Part shown: one piece after another, positions 8,884 through 17,401 of the stretch
How the letters are laid out: every line of letters begins with the position of its first letter
How positions within the stretch are numbered: position 1 is the first letter of the stretch
From: Streptomyces ferrugineus
GTDB taxonomy: Bacteria > Actinomycetota > Actinomycetes > Streptomycetales > Streptomycetaceae
DNA length: 64,000 nucleotides
Direction: 5' to 3'
Assembly: GCF_015160855.1 (NCBI RefSeq)
Contig: NZ_CP063373.1
Coordinates: 4,402,001 to 4,466,000, forward strand
Position numbers and translations under genes: made by a program
The notes under the pieces: generated by a model
What the model was told of the DNA's origin: nothing
What the model saw: only the letters and a program-made list of their open reading frames with translations
Database searches by the model: none

Positions 8884-9752
8884 CCATCGCCGAGGGCGTC
8901 TGGCAGCAGATCTTCCACTTCGACCACTACGGCGAACTGCTCGCCCTGGTCCGCAACTCGCTCATCGCCGGGGTCGCGCTCGGCCTGGTCGGCGGACTGG
9001 TCGGGGTGTTCGTGATCATGCGGGACCTGCCGTTCGCGGTGCACGGGATCAGCGAGCTGTCGTTCGCCGGCGCCTCGGCCGCGCTGCTGCTGGGCGCGAA
9101 CATCGTGGCCGGCTCGATCGTGGGCTCGCTGATCGCGGCCGGCACGATCGGGCTGCTCGGTTCGAGGGCCCGCGACCGCAACTCGGTGATCGGCGTCATC
9201 ATGCCGTTCGGACTCGGGCTCGGCGTGCTGTTCCTCGCGCTCTACAAGGGCCGCGCGGCCAACAAGTTCGGCTTGCTCACCGGGCAGATCGTCGCCGTCG
9301 ACACCCCGCAGACGTCCTGGCTGCTCGGCACCTCGGCCGTGGTGCTGGTCGCGCTCGCGGTCCTGTGGCGACCGCTCGCCTTCGCCAGCGCCGACCCGGA
9401 GGTGGCCGAAGCGCGGGGTGTGCCGGTGCGAGGGCTGTCGTTCGCGTTCATGATCGTGCTGGGCCTCGCGGTCGCGCTGTCCGTCCAGATCGTCGGCGCG
9501 CTGCTCGTCCTCACCCTCGTCGTCACACCCGCGGCGGCCGCGGGCCGCATCACGGCCTCACCGGTGCTGCTGCCCGTCCTGAGCGTGGTGTTCGCGGTGG
9601 CCTCCATCGAGGGCGGCATCCTGCTCGCCCTGGGCGGCAGCATTCCCATCAGCCCGTACGTCACGACCCTCTCGTTCGGGATCTACCTCGTGTGCAGACG
9701 GGTGGGCGGCCATCGGGCAAGGCGGTGGGGAGCGGCGCGCGCCACATCCTGA
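8880..9752 (+). CDS. znuB: zinc ABC transporter, permease (ABC-3 family)
   Basis: 290 residues with about eight hydrophobic helices. ATG at 8880 overlaps the ATPase stop. Family signatures include RDLPFAVHGISELSFAG near residue 45, SVIGVIMPFGLGLGV, and the GRITASP/PISPYVT C-terminal segments typical of the ZnuB/TroC/MntB group. It forms the membrane channel of the importer with the two preceding genes. The three genes are tightly coupled. An apparently independent metal-efflux gene begins 57 bp after the stop. Confidence 0.88.
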   Translation: MTIAEGVWQQIFHFDHYGELLALVRNSLIAGVALGLVGGLVGVFVIMRDLPFAVHGISELSFAGASAALLLGANIVAGSIVGSLIAAGTIGLLGSRARDRNSVIGVIMPFGLGLGVLFLALYKGRAANKFGLLTGQIVAVDTPQTSWLLGTSAVVLVALAVLWRPLAFASADPEVAEARGVPVRGLSFAFMIVLGLAVALSVQIVGALLVLTLVVTPAAAAGRITASPVLLPVLSVVFAVASIEGGILLALGGSIPISPYVTTLSFGIYLVCRRVGGHRARRWGAARATS

Positions 9753-9772
9753 CGTAAGGTCAGCATGAAGAT

Positions 9773-9788
9773 ATGAACGAGTCTTCAT
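9773..9788 (+). promoter_or_regulatory. SmtB/ArsR-type operator upstream of the metal ATPase
   Basis: ATGAACGAGTCTTCAT is a perfect inverted repeat (ATGAA, 6-bp spacer, TTCAT) lying 21 bp upstream of the ATPase ATG. This arm sequence and spacing resemble operators of SmtB/NmtR/CmtR-type metal sensors of the ArsR family. No ArsR gene is adjacent, so the sensor would be encoded elsewhere. The element argues against the TTG start at 9789, which lies directly next to it. Confidence 0.55.
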
Positions 9789-9809
9789 TTGTTCCTCTAT
9801 GGTGGTGGC

Positions 9810-11789
9810 ATGACTGCCACGCTCACCCCGTCGTCGGCCGACCGGAAGGCATCCGCCCGCACCACGGCCGCGCCCCGCCGGCGCACCCGGCTCCTCGCGC
9901 TGCCGGAGGTCCGCTGGGCCGGCGCGGCCACCGCCCTGTTCCTGCTCGCACTGCCCCTCCAGCTCGCCGGCGCGCCCGCCTGGACCTGGGGCACGCTCTA
10001 CGCGCTGGCCTACGCCACGGGCGGCTGGGAGCCGGGCTGGGAGGGGCTCAAGGCGCTCAAGGACCGGACCCTCGACGTCGATCTGCTGATGGTCGTCGCC
10101 GCGCTCGGGGCCGCCGCCATCGGGCAGGTCATGGACGGCGCCCTGCTGATCGTCATCTTCGCGACCTCGGGCGCCCTGGAGGCCCTCGCCACCGCCCGCA
10201 CCGCCGACTCGGTGCGCGGCCTGCTCGACCTGGCCCCCGCCACGGCCACCCGGATCGGCCCCGACGGCACCGAACAGACCGTCGCCGTCGAGGAGTTGTC
10301 GGTCGGCGACACCGTCCTCGTCCGCCCCGGCGAGCGCGTCGGCGCCGACGGACGGGTGCTGGACGGAGCCGGCGAGGTCGACCAGGCCAGCATCACCGGC
10401 GAGCCCCTCCCGGCCGCGAAGGAGCCCGGCGACGAGGTCTTCGCCGGCACCCTCAACGGCACCGGCGCCCTGCGCGTCCGGGTCGAGCGCGACGCCTCCG
10501 ACTCCGTGATTGCCCGCATCGTACGGATGGTGCAGGAGGCGTCCGAGACCAAGGCGCCCACACAACTGTTCATCGAGAAGGTCGAACAGCGCTACTCGCT
10601 GGGCATGGTGGCCGCGACCCTCGCCGTGTTCGGTGTTCCGCTCGCGTTCGGCGAGGAGTTCTCCGCGGCGCTGCTGCGCGCCATGACCTTCATGATCGTG
10701 GCCTCGCCGTGCGCGGTGGTCCTGGCCACCATGCCGCCCCTGCTGTCGGCCATCGCCAACGCCGGCCGGCACGGCGTGCTGGTGAAGTCGGCCGTGGTGA
10801 TGGAGCGCCTCGGCCAGGTCGACGCCGTCGCCCTCGACAAGACCGGCACCCTCACCGAGGGCACGCCACGGGTCGTCGACGTACGGCCGCTGCCCGGAAG
10901 CGCTCTCGACGAGGACGAGTTGCTGACGCTCGCCGCCTCGGCCGAGCACCCCAGCGAGCACCCGCTGGCCCGCGCCGTGGTGGACGCCGCACGCGAACGG
11001 CGCCTGGACCTGCCCGCCGCACGGGACTTCACGTCCGCACCCGGCATCGGCGTGCGGGCCGTCGTCCGGGGCCGTACGGTCGAGGTGGGCGCCCCGGCCC
11101 GGCTGCCCGCCGACCCCGACGGCGAGGTCGCGGCACTGGCCGGGGAACTGGAGGAGTCCGGCCGTACCGCCGTCCTCGTGGCCGTGGACGGCGACCCCGC
11201 CGGAGTGCTCGGCATCGCCGACCGGCTCCGCCCCGACGCGGCCGCCACCGTCGCCGCCCTCACCGCACTGACCGGCACCGTCCCGACCCTCCTCACCGGC
11301 GACAACCGCCGGGCCGCCGCTCACCTCGCCGCCGAGGCGGGCATCGAGGACGTGCGGGCCGGGCTGCTGCCGCAGGACAAGCTGGGCGCGGTCAAGGAGA
11401 TGGAGGGCGCGGGCCGCAAGGTGATGGTCGTCGGCGACGGCGTCAACGACGCGCCGGCGCTGGCCGCCGCCCACATCGGCGTCGCCATGGGCCGGGCGGG
11501 CTCCGACCTGGCCCTGGAGACCGCCGACGCGGTGATCGTCCGCGACGAACTCGCCGCCGTCCCCACCACGGTCGCCCTCTCCCGCCGCGCCCGCAGACTG
11601 GTCGCGCAGAACCTCGTCATCGCCGGGGTGTTCATCGCCGGCCTCGTCGTCTGGGACCTGGTCGGCACCCTTCCGCTGCCGCTCGGCGTCGCGGGCCACG
11701 AGGGCTCCACGGTCCTCGTCGGCCTGAACGGGCTGCGCCTGCTGCGCGACACGGCCTGGCAGCGGGCGGCGAGCGAGGGCACCGGCTGA
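9810..11789 (+). CDS. heavy-metal efflux P-type ATPase, P1B-4 (CtpD/CoaT-like)
   Basis: 659 residues from ATG 9810. The P-type hallmarks are TGEP (about 196-199), the phosphorylation site DKTGT (343-347) and GDGVNDAP in the C-terminal third. The membrane motif is SPC (299-301) rather than CPC, and the late helix carries HEGSTVLVGLNGLRLL. SPC plus HEGS/T marks the P1B-4 subgroup, which exports cobalt, iron(II) or zinc. There is no N-terminal heavy-metal-binding domain, which is usual for this group. An SmtB-like palindrome precedes the gene. It follows a zinc importer but points to the opposite physiological response. Confidence 0.88.
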   Translation: MTATLTPSSADRKASARTTAAPRRRTRLLALPEVRWAGAATALFLLALPLQLAGAPAWTWGTLYALAYATGGWEPGWEGLKALKDRTLDVDLLMVVAALGAAAIGQVMDGALLIVIFATSGALEALATARTADSVRGLLDLAPATATRIGPDGTEQTVAVEELSVGDTVLVRPGERVGADGRVLDGAGEVDQASITGEPLPAAKEPGDEVFAGTLNGTGALRVRVERDASDSVIARIVRMVQEASETKAPTQLFIEKVEQRYSLGMVAATLAVFGVPLAFGEEFSAALLRAMTFMIVASPCAVVLATMPPLLSAIANAGRHGVLVKSAVVMERLGQVDAVALDKTGTLTEGTPRVVDVRPLPGSALDEDELLTLAASAEHPSEHPLARAVVDAARERRLDLPAARDFTSAPGIGVRAVVRGRTVEVGAPARLPADPDGEVAALAGELEESGRTAVLVAVDGDPAGVLGIADRLRPDAAATVAALTALTGTVPTLLTGDNRRAAAHLAAEAGIEDVRAGLLPQDKLGAVKEMEGAGRKVMVVGDGVNDAPALAAAHIGVAMGRAGSDLALETADAVIVRDELAAVPTTVALSRRARRLVAQNLVIAGVFIAGLVVWDLVGTLPLPLGVAGHEGSTVLVGLNGLRLLRDTAWQRAASEGTG

Positions 11790-12097
11790 CGGGACAGGGG
11801 TCGTCACCCGGTCGGTGACAACCTCGGCGGTCAACGGCCCCTGCCGTTCCGTCCCTTGAGGCCGGTCGCAGCGGCCCGCAGGTCGGGGGCGGGTGACGAC
11901 GGCCGGACCCAGCGCCGAAGTCGGGGCGGGAGCCGCCGGGACGACGGGTGCGACGATGCTCACCGGCGCCGCCGCACCCGGCGAACCGCTCAACTGCGCT
12001 CGGTGGCCGCATCGAGCCTCGACGGCCTCTGGCTCGTCCGTTCCTGACACGGGGCGGCCGCGCACACGGTGACTTCCGGCCGTGACGGGAGAGGCGG
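11790..12097. other. 308-bp convergent intergenic region with a short hairpin
   Basis: No coding sequence is supported here. GTCACC at 11803-11808 pairs with GGTGAC at 11814-11819 around a 5-nt loop just after the ATPase stop, and a second weaker stem (AACGG/CCGTT) lies shortly downstream. Together they may help end transcription between the convergent ATPase and lacI genes, but there is no T-tract. Confidence 0.35.
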
Positions 12098-13165
12098 TCA
12101 GCGGCCGGGCGCCGGGCCGGTGCTGTGGCGGAGCACCAGGTCGACCGGGACCAGTGAGTCGGCCCGGGACGGCTCGGTGGCGCCGTCGAGCCGGTCGAGG
12201 AGCAGCCGCAGCGAACGCGTGCCGATCTCGGCGAAGTCGGTGCGCACGGTGGTCAGCGGGGGCAGGAAGTGCGCGGCCTCGGGGATGTCGTCGTACCCCA
12301 CGACGCTGATGTCGCCGGGGACGGAGCGGCCCGCCTCGTGCAGGGCGTGCAGCAGGCCGAGGGCCATCTGGTCGTTGGAGGCGAACACGGCCGTGACGTC
12401 CGGGCGCCGGGCCAGGCGCCGGCCCAGCTCGTAGCCGGAGTCGGCGCTCCAGTCGCCGGTCAGCGGGGCCGGCACCGCGGCGCCCGCCGCCTCCAGACTG
12501 GCCTGCCAGCTCCCCATCCGGTGATCGGCCGAGGTCCAGCCGGTCGGGCCGGCGATGTGCCACACCGTACGGTGGCCCAGGCCCAGCAGATGTTCGACGG
12601 CCTTGCGGGCCCCGGTCCGGGAGTCGCCGGTGACCTGCTGGGTGTCGGCGTCGAGGCCGTTCTCCAGCACGACCAGCGGGGTGTCCAGGCGGGTGTCCGC
12701 CAGGGTCTTGCCCACCCACAGCTGCGGGGCGATGGCGATCACCCCGTCCGCCCCCTCGGCGGACAGCCGGTTCACCGCCTCGACCACCGTGTCGGGCTCG
12801 GCCGTGTCCAGCGCGATCGAGCTGAGCAGGTAACCGGCGTCCTGCGCCGCGGTGTTGATCGCGGTGAGGATGGCGGCGGGCCCGTAGCGGGCGGCGTCGA
12901 AGGAGATCACACCGACCATCCGGGTCCGTCCGCTGGCCAGTGACCTGGCACTGCGGCTCGGCCGGTAGCCCAGCGTCCGCATGGCGGCCAGTACCGTCTC
13001 GCGGGTCTCGGGCCGCACCGACGGATGGTCGTTGAGGACCCGGGAGACGGTCTGCTTGGAGACTCCGGCCAGCCGGGCCACGTCGTCCATCACGGGGCGC
13101 GCGCCCGCGAAGTTCCGTCTGCTGCGCCCTCTCGGAGCGGAGTCGTCGGCGGAGCTTCGGGTCAT
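12098..13165 (-). CDS. LacI-family repressor, probable regulator of the beta-galactoside genes
   Basis: 355 residues. The N-terminal helix-turn-helix is at about residues 25-47 (MDDVARLAGVSKQTVSRVLN), and the hinge-helix region ends in SRSARSLASGRT. A periplasmic-binding-like sensor domain (SNDQMALGLL, SVVGYDDIPEA) follows. A basic Arg-rich extension precedes the DNA-binding domain. It is the last gene of a minus-strand run MFS, GH35, GH35, lacI. The perfect palindrome at 18582-18599 before the MFS gene is its best candidate operator. The inducer is probably a beta-galactoside or its product (inference from the neighbours). Confidence 0.87.
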   Translation of the reverse strand: MTRSSADDSAPRGRSRRNFAGARPVMDDVARLAGVSKQTVSRVLNDHPSVRPETRETVLAAMRTLGYRPSRSARSLASGRTRMVGVISFDAARYGPAAILTAINTAAQDAGYLLSSIALDTAEPDTVVEAVNRLSAEGADGVIAIAPQLWVGKTLADTRLDTPLVVLENGLDADTQQVTGDSRTGARKAVEHLLGLGHRTVWHIAGPTGWTSADHRMGSWQASLEAAGAAVPAPLTGDWSADSGYELGRRLARRPDVTAVFASNDQMALGLLHALHEAGRSVPGDISVVGYDDIPEAAHFLPPLTTVRTDFAEIGTRSLRLLLDRLDGATEPSRADSLVPVDLVLRHSTGPAPGR

Positions 13166-13255
13166 GATCGCTGTTCCCTCGACATCGTCACGGCGGTGGC
13201 GTCCCGCCCCGGCAGAACCCCAGCATAGGCAGGTGGGCGGGGCGCGGCCCCGGAC

Positions 13256-15595
13256 TCAGCTCGCCCCGACGGCCCAGGTACGCCCGCGAACCCACTCGGC
13301 ACGCGTCACGGCGGCCGTCCGCGCGTCCCGTGGCGCGTGGACCTTGGCATCGGGGTGCAGAGGCAGTACCCGCACAGACAGGGCCGCTCCCGCCGGCAGC
13401 CGGCCGATGTCCCAGACCCGCCCCGAGGAGAACTGGTCGGCGACCAGCGTGTCTCCCACGTACGCCCGCCCGACGTCCCCGGTCCAGTGCAGCCGCAGGA
13501 GGGTTCCGTCCGGGAGGTCCTCCGGTACGTCGACGCGGTACTCGGCGGCCACCGTGTCGAAGTACTTGTCCGCCGGGACGCTCGCCCGCTCCAGCACACC
13601 CGTCGAGGGCTGGGGCGCCGCACCGGCGGGCCGCACGAGGGTCACCGGCGCATCGCAGGCACGGGGGCCGTCCGCCTGGACGGTGTACCGGGTGAACACC
13701 CCGTCCGCCGCGCCGGTCAGCGCCTCCCCGTCCACCACCACCGCCTCCGGCGCGGGCAGCACGGCGAACGACGGCCGCACGGCCGTGCTGTGCACCCGCA
13801 CCCCGTCGCCGTCGAACACCACCCCGTCCGCGCACAGCACCAGCCGCTCGGCGCCCCACGCCGTACCCCGGTAGACGGTGCGGGCCGTCGCCGCGTCCAG
13901 CACCAGCAGCCCGACCCGGCCACCGTCGACGGCCTCCACCTCGACCAGCGCGTCGGTGCCGGGCCGCAGCCCGGTCACCAGGATCCGGCCGTCGACGTCG
14001 GCGATGTCGCCGGACGGCGCACCGACGGACGCCACCGTGCCCGCGTCCAGGGCGAGTTCGGGCGCGATGCCCTCGGTGGCGGCGAGCACCAGGACGGTAC
14101 GGCCGTCCAAGCCGACCGTGCACACGGGCTGCGCGGTGGCCCACTCCAACCGCACACCGGCGACGTCGATCCGCAGCGGCCAGCAGAAGTACGCGCCGCA
14201 AGGCACGGTCACCGGCGAACTGGGCAGGGTCAACGCCCTTGAGACGCCCGGGAATTCGACGTTGAAGGCGGTGTCGGGGTGGTCGGGCAGCGGCTCGTGC
14301 GGCTGGTGGTTGTTGACGAAGAGGAACCCCGAGGTGCCGTCGCCGCGGACGGCCCACCGCAGGGTGTCCCGGTCGTGCTGGCCACGGGGCCGGTCCTCCG
14401 GCAGCACGGACTCCATGGGGGCGATCAGGTGCCCGAAGTCGGCCAGCATCAGGTGCTGGAGGCGGAGTTCGTCGTAGGAGGGCCGGTACTGGCCGTACTC
14501 GCCGAGCGGCGCCTGGAAGTCGTACGTCAGCACGGGCAGGTCGTTCGGGTAGGCGGTGGCGTGGGACTCCTGGAGGGTGGAGCGCTCGCCGAGCGGGTTG
14601 GTGCCGCCGTGGAACATGTAGTAGCCCTGCCACACCGAGCCGCAGCCGATCTTGGTGAGGCCGAGCGCGCCGATGTCCGCGGCGTCCAGGCGCGGTCGCC
14701 GGTGGTAGGCGACCGCCATGCCGCCGCCCAGCTCGCAGGTGGCCCAGGGGAATCGGTCCGCGAGGGCGTCCGGGTCGCCGCCCCGGACGGCGGTCGGCCG
14801 CAGATCGGCGCCGATGCCCTCGTCGTCGCGCTGGTGGGTGAAGAAGAAGTGCTTGCGGCAGGTGTCCGGCCAGCCGCCGTCGGCCTCGGTCCAGAACGCC
14901 TCCGGGTACCCGCCGTACAGCGGAAACAGCTCGTCGCCGGGGAGCTGGACGCCGCCCCACGCGGTCGACGTCCACAGGGGCGCGCTCAGGCCGGCTTCCT
15001 GGGCCATCCGCTTCAGCGTCAGCAGATGGCCGGGCTGGTCGTAGAGCTCGTTCTCGATCTGGAGGGCGATGATCGGGCCGCCGTGGGCGCGGTCCAGGCC
15101 GCGAAGCTGCTCGGCGACGGCCGCGAACCAGCCGCGCACGGGCTCCAGATACGCCGGGTCGTCGGTGCGGGGTGTGCAGTCGCGGGCGAGCAGCCAGTCG
15201 GGCAGCCCGCCGTTCCGTGCCTCGGCGTGGGACCAGGGGCCGATGCGCGGGATGAAGTCCAGTCCGTGCCGGGCGCACAGCTCCGCGAAGCGGCGCAGGT
15301 CGAGATCGCCGTCGAAGCGGACGCGGCCCTCGATCTCCTCGTGGTGGATCCAGATGACGTAGCTCGCGACGGCGGTCACCCCGCCCGCCTTCATCTTCAG
15401 CAGCTCCTCCTCCCACTCGGCGGCCGGGTAGCGGGAGTAGTGGAACTCGCCGGAGACCGGGAACCAGGGGCGGCCCGCGCGGGTGAGCCAGCGGCTGGTC
15501 ACCTCGATCGGGTCGGGGACGCCGGGCGCGTCGGCGAACGGGAGGTGCCCGTGCAGCGGGGGAGTGGTGGGTGCGGGGAGGCGCAGCAGGTGCAT
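13256..15595 (-). CDS. GH35 family beta-galactosidase-like enzyme, long form
   Basis: 779 residues from ATG 15595, which shares its A with the stop of the upstream GH35 gene (TGATG), so the two are coupled. The N-terminal half is a GH35 barrel: SGEFHYSRYPAAEWEEEL, a GP-x-SHAEARNGGLPDW segment, the acid/base region QIENELY (Glu183) and the nucleophile region TCELGGGMAVAY (Glu288). The C-terminal 400 residues are beta-rich jelly-roll-like domains ending in VGDTLVADQF and HPDAKVHAP. There is no signal peptide, so it is cytoplasmic. It is divergent from the upstream GH35 enzyme and may act on a different linkage or oligosaccharide. Confidence 0.85.
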   Translation of the reverse strand: MHLLRLPAPTTPPLHGHLPFADAPGVPDPIEVTSRWLTRAGRPWFPVSGEFHYSRYPAAEWEEELLKMKAGGVTAVASYVIWIHHEEIEGRVRFDGDLDLRRFAELCARHGLDFIPRIGPWSHAEARNGGLPDWLLARDCTPRTDDPAYLEPVRGWFAAVAEQLRGLDRAHGGPIIALQIENELYDQPGHLLTLKRMAQEAGLSAPLWTSTAWGGVQLPGDELFPLYGGYPEAFWTEADGGWPDTCRKHFFFTHQRDDEGIGADLRPTAVRGGDPDALADRFPWATCELGGGMAVAYHRRPRLDAADIGALGLTKIGCGSVWQGYYMFHGGTNPLGERSTLQESHATAYPNDLPVLTYDFQAPLGEYGQYRPSYDELRLQHLMLADFGHLIAPMESVLPEDRPRGQHDRDTLRWAVRGDGTSGFLFVNNHQPHEPLPDHPDTAFNVEFPGVSRALTLPSSPVTVPCGAYFCWPLRIDVAGVRLEWATAQPVCTVGLDGRTVLVLAATEGIAPELALDAGTVASVGAPSGDIADVDGRILVTGLRPGTDALVEVEAVDGGRVGLLVLDAATARTVYRGTAWGAERLVLCADGVVFDGDGVRVHSTAVRPSFAVLPAPEAVVVDGEALTGAADGVFTRYTVQADGPRACDAPVTLVRPAGAAPQPSTGVLERASVPADKYFDTVAAEYRVDVPEDLPDGTLLRLHWTGDVGRAYVGDTLVADQFSSGRVWDIGRLPAGAALSVRVLPLHPDAKVHAPRDARTAAVTRAEWVRGRTWAVGAS

Positions 15596-17361
15596 CACCA
15601 GGTGTTCTCCGGTCCGAGGTCGGGGGTGTCGGTCAGCAGGCCGCGGATCGTGGTGGTGCCGTGCAGTTCCAGCAGGACCAGTTCGTTGGCGCCCGGGCGC
15701 AGGACGGGGGCCGGGACGTAGAGGGTGTGCTGGGGGCCGCGGTTCCAGTAGCGGCCGAGGTGGAAGCCGTTGATCCAGGCCTGGCCCTTGGTCCAGCCGG
15801 GCAGGGCGAGGAAGGTGTCGGCCGGGGTGTCGACCTCGAGCGTGCCGCGGTGGAAGGCGGGTTCGGCGGCCGTGGTCGCGTCGGACGGCGCGAACGGCAC
15901 CGCGCTCAGGTCGTCCAGCGGCAGGGGGTGGCAGTCCCAGCCGTGCAGCGGGCCGCCGTCGAAGGTGACCGGGCCGAGCAGGCCCTTGGGCGCGCCGATG
16001 CGCGGGCCGTAGTTGACGCCGCCCATGTTCTCGACGAGGACCTCCAGCGTGGCGCCGGGGTGCGGGACGCGGACGGGGAGGGTCTCCTCGTGGCGTTCGC
16101 GTTCCAGTACGCCGACGGGGGCGCCGTCGACGAAGACCTGGGCGCGGTCGCCGACCCCGCCCGCGAAGTGCAGCAGACCGTCGCCCGCCGTGTCGAAGGT
16201 GGTGCGGTAGAGCGCGTAGCCGGTCTGCAGGCCCAGGTCGTTCATCGTCGCCGGGCGCTCGGTGCGGACGGGCTCGGCGAGGGCCTTCGCGTGCCTGAGC
16301 AGCGGCGCTCGGTGGGTCAGCTCGACGGTGGTGGGCGGGAGTTTGGGAGCCGGTGCCGGGGCGGGCTCGTCGGGGACGGGCAGATGGCGGGCGATGACCT
16401 CGCGGAAGGCGTGGTACTTGGGGCCGGGGTCGCCGCACTCGGTGAGCGCCGCGTCGTAGTCGTACGACGTGATGGTGGGCGCGTAGGCGTGCTTGTGGTT
16501 GGCGCCGTTGGTGAAGCCGAAGTTGGTGCCGCCGTGGAACATGTAGATGTTGACCGAGGCGCCGGCCGACAGCAGCCGGTCCAGGTCGGCGGCCGCGTCG
16601 GCCGCGTCCCGCACATGGTGCGGACCGCCCCAGTGGTCGAACCAGCCGATCCAGAACTCCCCGCACATCAACGGGCCTTCGGGCCGGTGCCGGCGCAGCG
16701 CCGCCAGGTTCTGCTCGACCCGGCTGCCGAAGGTGGCCGTCGCGAGGACGCCGGGGAGGGTGCCGGTGGCCAGGTGCTCGGGGTCGGCCTGGTCGCAGGT
16801 GAAGAGCAGCTCCTCGACGCCCCTGGCGCGGAAGGCCTGCTCGACGTGTTTCAGGTAGGCCGTGTCGTCGCCGTAGGCGCCGTACTCGTTCTCCACCTGG
16901 ACGGCGATGACCGGGCCGCCCGACGCGGCCATGTACGGCAGCAGCGGAGGCAGGAACGCGTCGAGGTAGCGGTCGAACGCGCCCGTGAAGCGGGGGTCGC
17001 TGGAGCGCAGCCGGATGTCGGGGTCCGCTATGAGCCACGCGGGCAGGCCACCGTTGTCCCACTCGGCGCAGATGAACGGCCCCGGGCGCAGCAGGACGCG
17101 CAGTCCCTCGTCGTGGGCGAGGCTCAGATAGCGGGGCAGGTCGAGGAAGCCGTCGAGGACGAGCGGGCCGTCGGGGTCGGGCTGGTGCAGGTTCCACGGC
17201 ACGTACGTCTCCACCGTGTTGAGGCCCATCAGCCGTGCCTTGCGCAGCCGGTCGGCCCACTGGTCCGGGTGGACCCGGAAGTAGTGCATCGCGCCGGAGA
17301 TGATCCGGAACGGCTCGCCGTGCAGCAGGAAACCGTCGGCGGACGTCGTCAGAGCGGACAT
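15595..17361 (-). CDS. GH35 beta-galactosidase
   Basis: 588 residues with classic GH35 signatures: the N-terminal SGAMHYFRVHPDQWADRL, PGPFICAEWDNGGLPAWL, acid/base Glu159 in QVENEYGAYG, nucleophile Glu235 in GEFWIGWFDHWG, and the GGTNFGFTNGAN strand. The C terminus carries the galactose-binding jelly roll with GQAWINGFHLGRYW. It removes terminal beta-linked galactose. There is no secretion signal, so the substrate is probably imported by the neighbouring MFS protein. The start is ATG 17361. The stop codon overlaps the next GH35 start by one base. Confidence 0.93.
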   Translation of the reverse strand: MSALTTSADGFLLHGEPFRIISGAMHYFRVHPDQWADRLRKARLMGLNTVETYVPWNLHQPDPDGPLVLDGFLDLPRYLSLAHDEGLRVLLRPGPFICAEWDNGGLPAWLIADPDIRLRSSDPRFTGAFDRYLDAFLPPLLPYMAASGGPVIAVQVENEYGAYGDDTAYLKHVEQAFRARGVEELLFTCDQADPEHLATGTLPGVLATATFGSRVEQNLAALRRHRPEGPLMCGEFWIGWFDHWGGPHHVRDAADAAADLDRLLSAGASVNIYMFHGGTNFGFTNGANHKHAYAPTITSYDYDAALTECGDPGPKYHAFREVIARHLPVPDEPAPAPAPKLPPTTVELTHRAPLLRHAKALAEPVRTERPATMNDLGLQTGYALYRTTFDTAGDGLLHFAGGVGDRAQVFVDGAPVGVLERERHEETLPVRVPHPGATLEVLVENMGGVNYGPRIGAPKGLLGPVTFDGGPLHGWDCHPLPLDDLSAVPFAPSDATTAAEPAFHRGTLEVDTPADTFLALPGWTKGQAWINGFHLGRYWNRGPQHTLYVPAPVLRPGANELVLLELHGTTTIRGLLTDTPDLGPENTW

Positions 17362-17401
17362 GCGGAGACTTCCCTTCGGTTGGGAGGAACGGGGGTGCGG
17401 G

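Noticed and set aside
9558..12719. A 1053-codon minus-strand frame opposite the P-type ATPase
   Set aside because: Low-complexity Gly/Arg/Gln sequence with no motif, antisense to a clear P1B ATPase gene.
13256..17260. A continuous 1334-codon minus-strand frame
   Set aside because: Only its lower part (from 15595 down) is the real second GH35 gene. The upper part is an Arg/Pro-rich shadow of the first GH35 gene in another frame.
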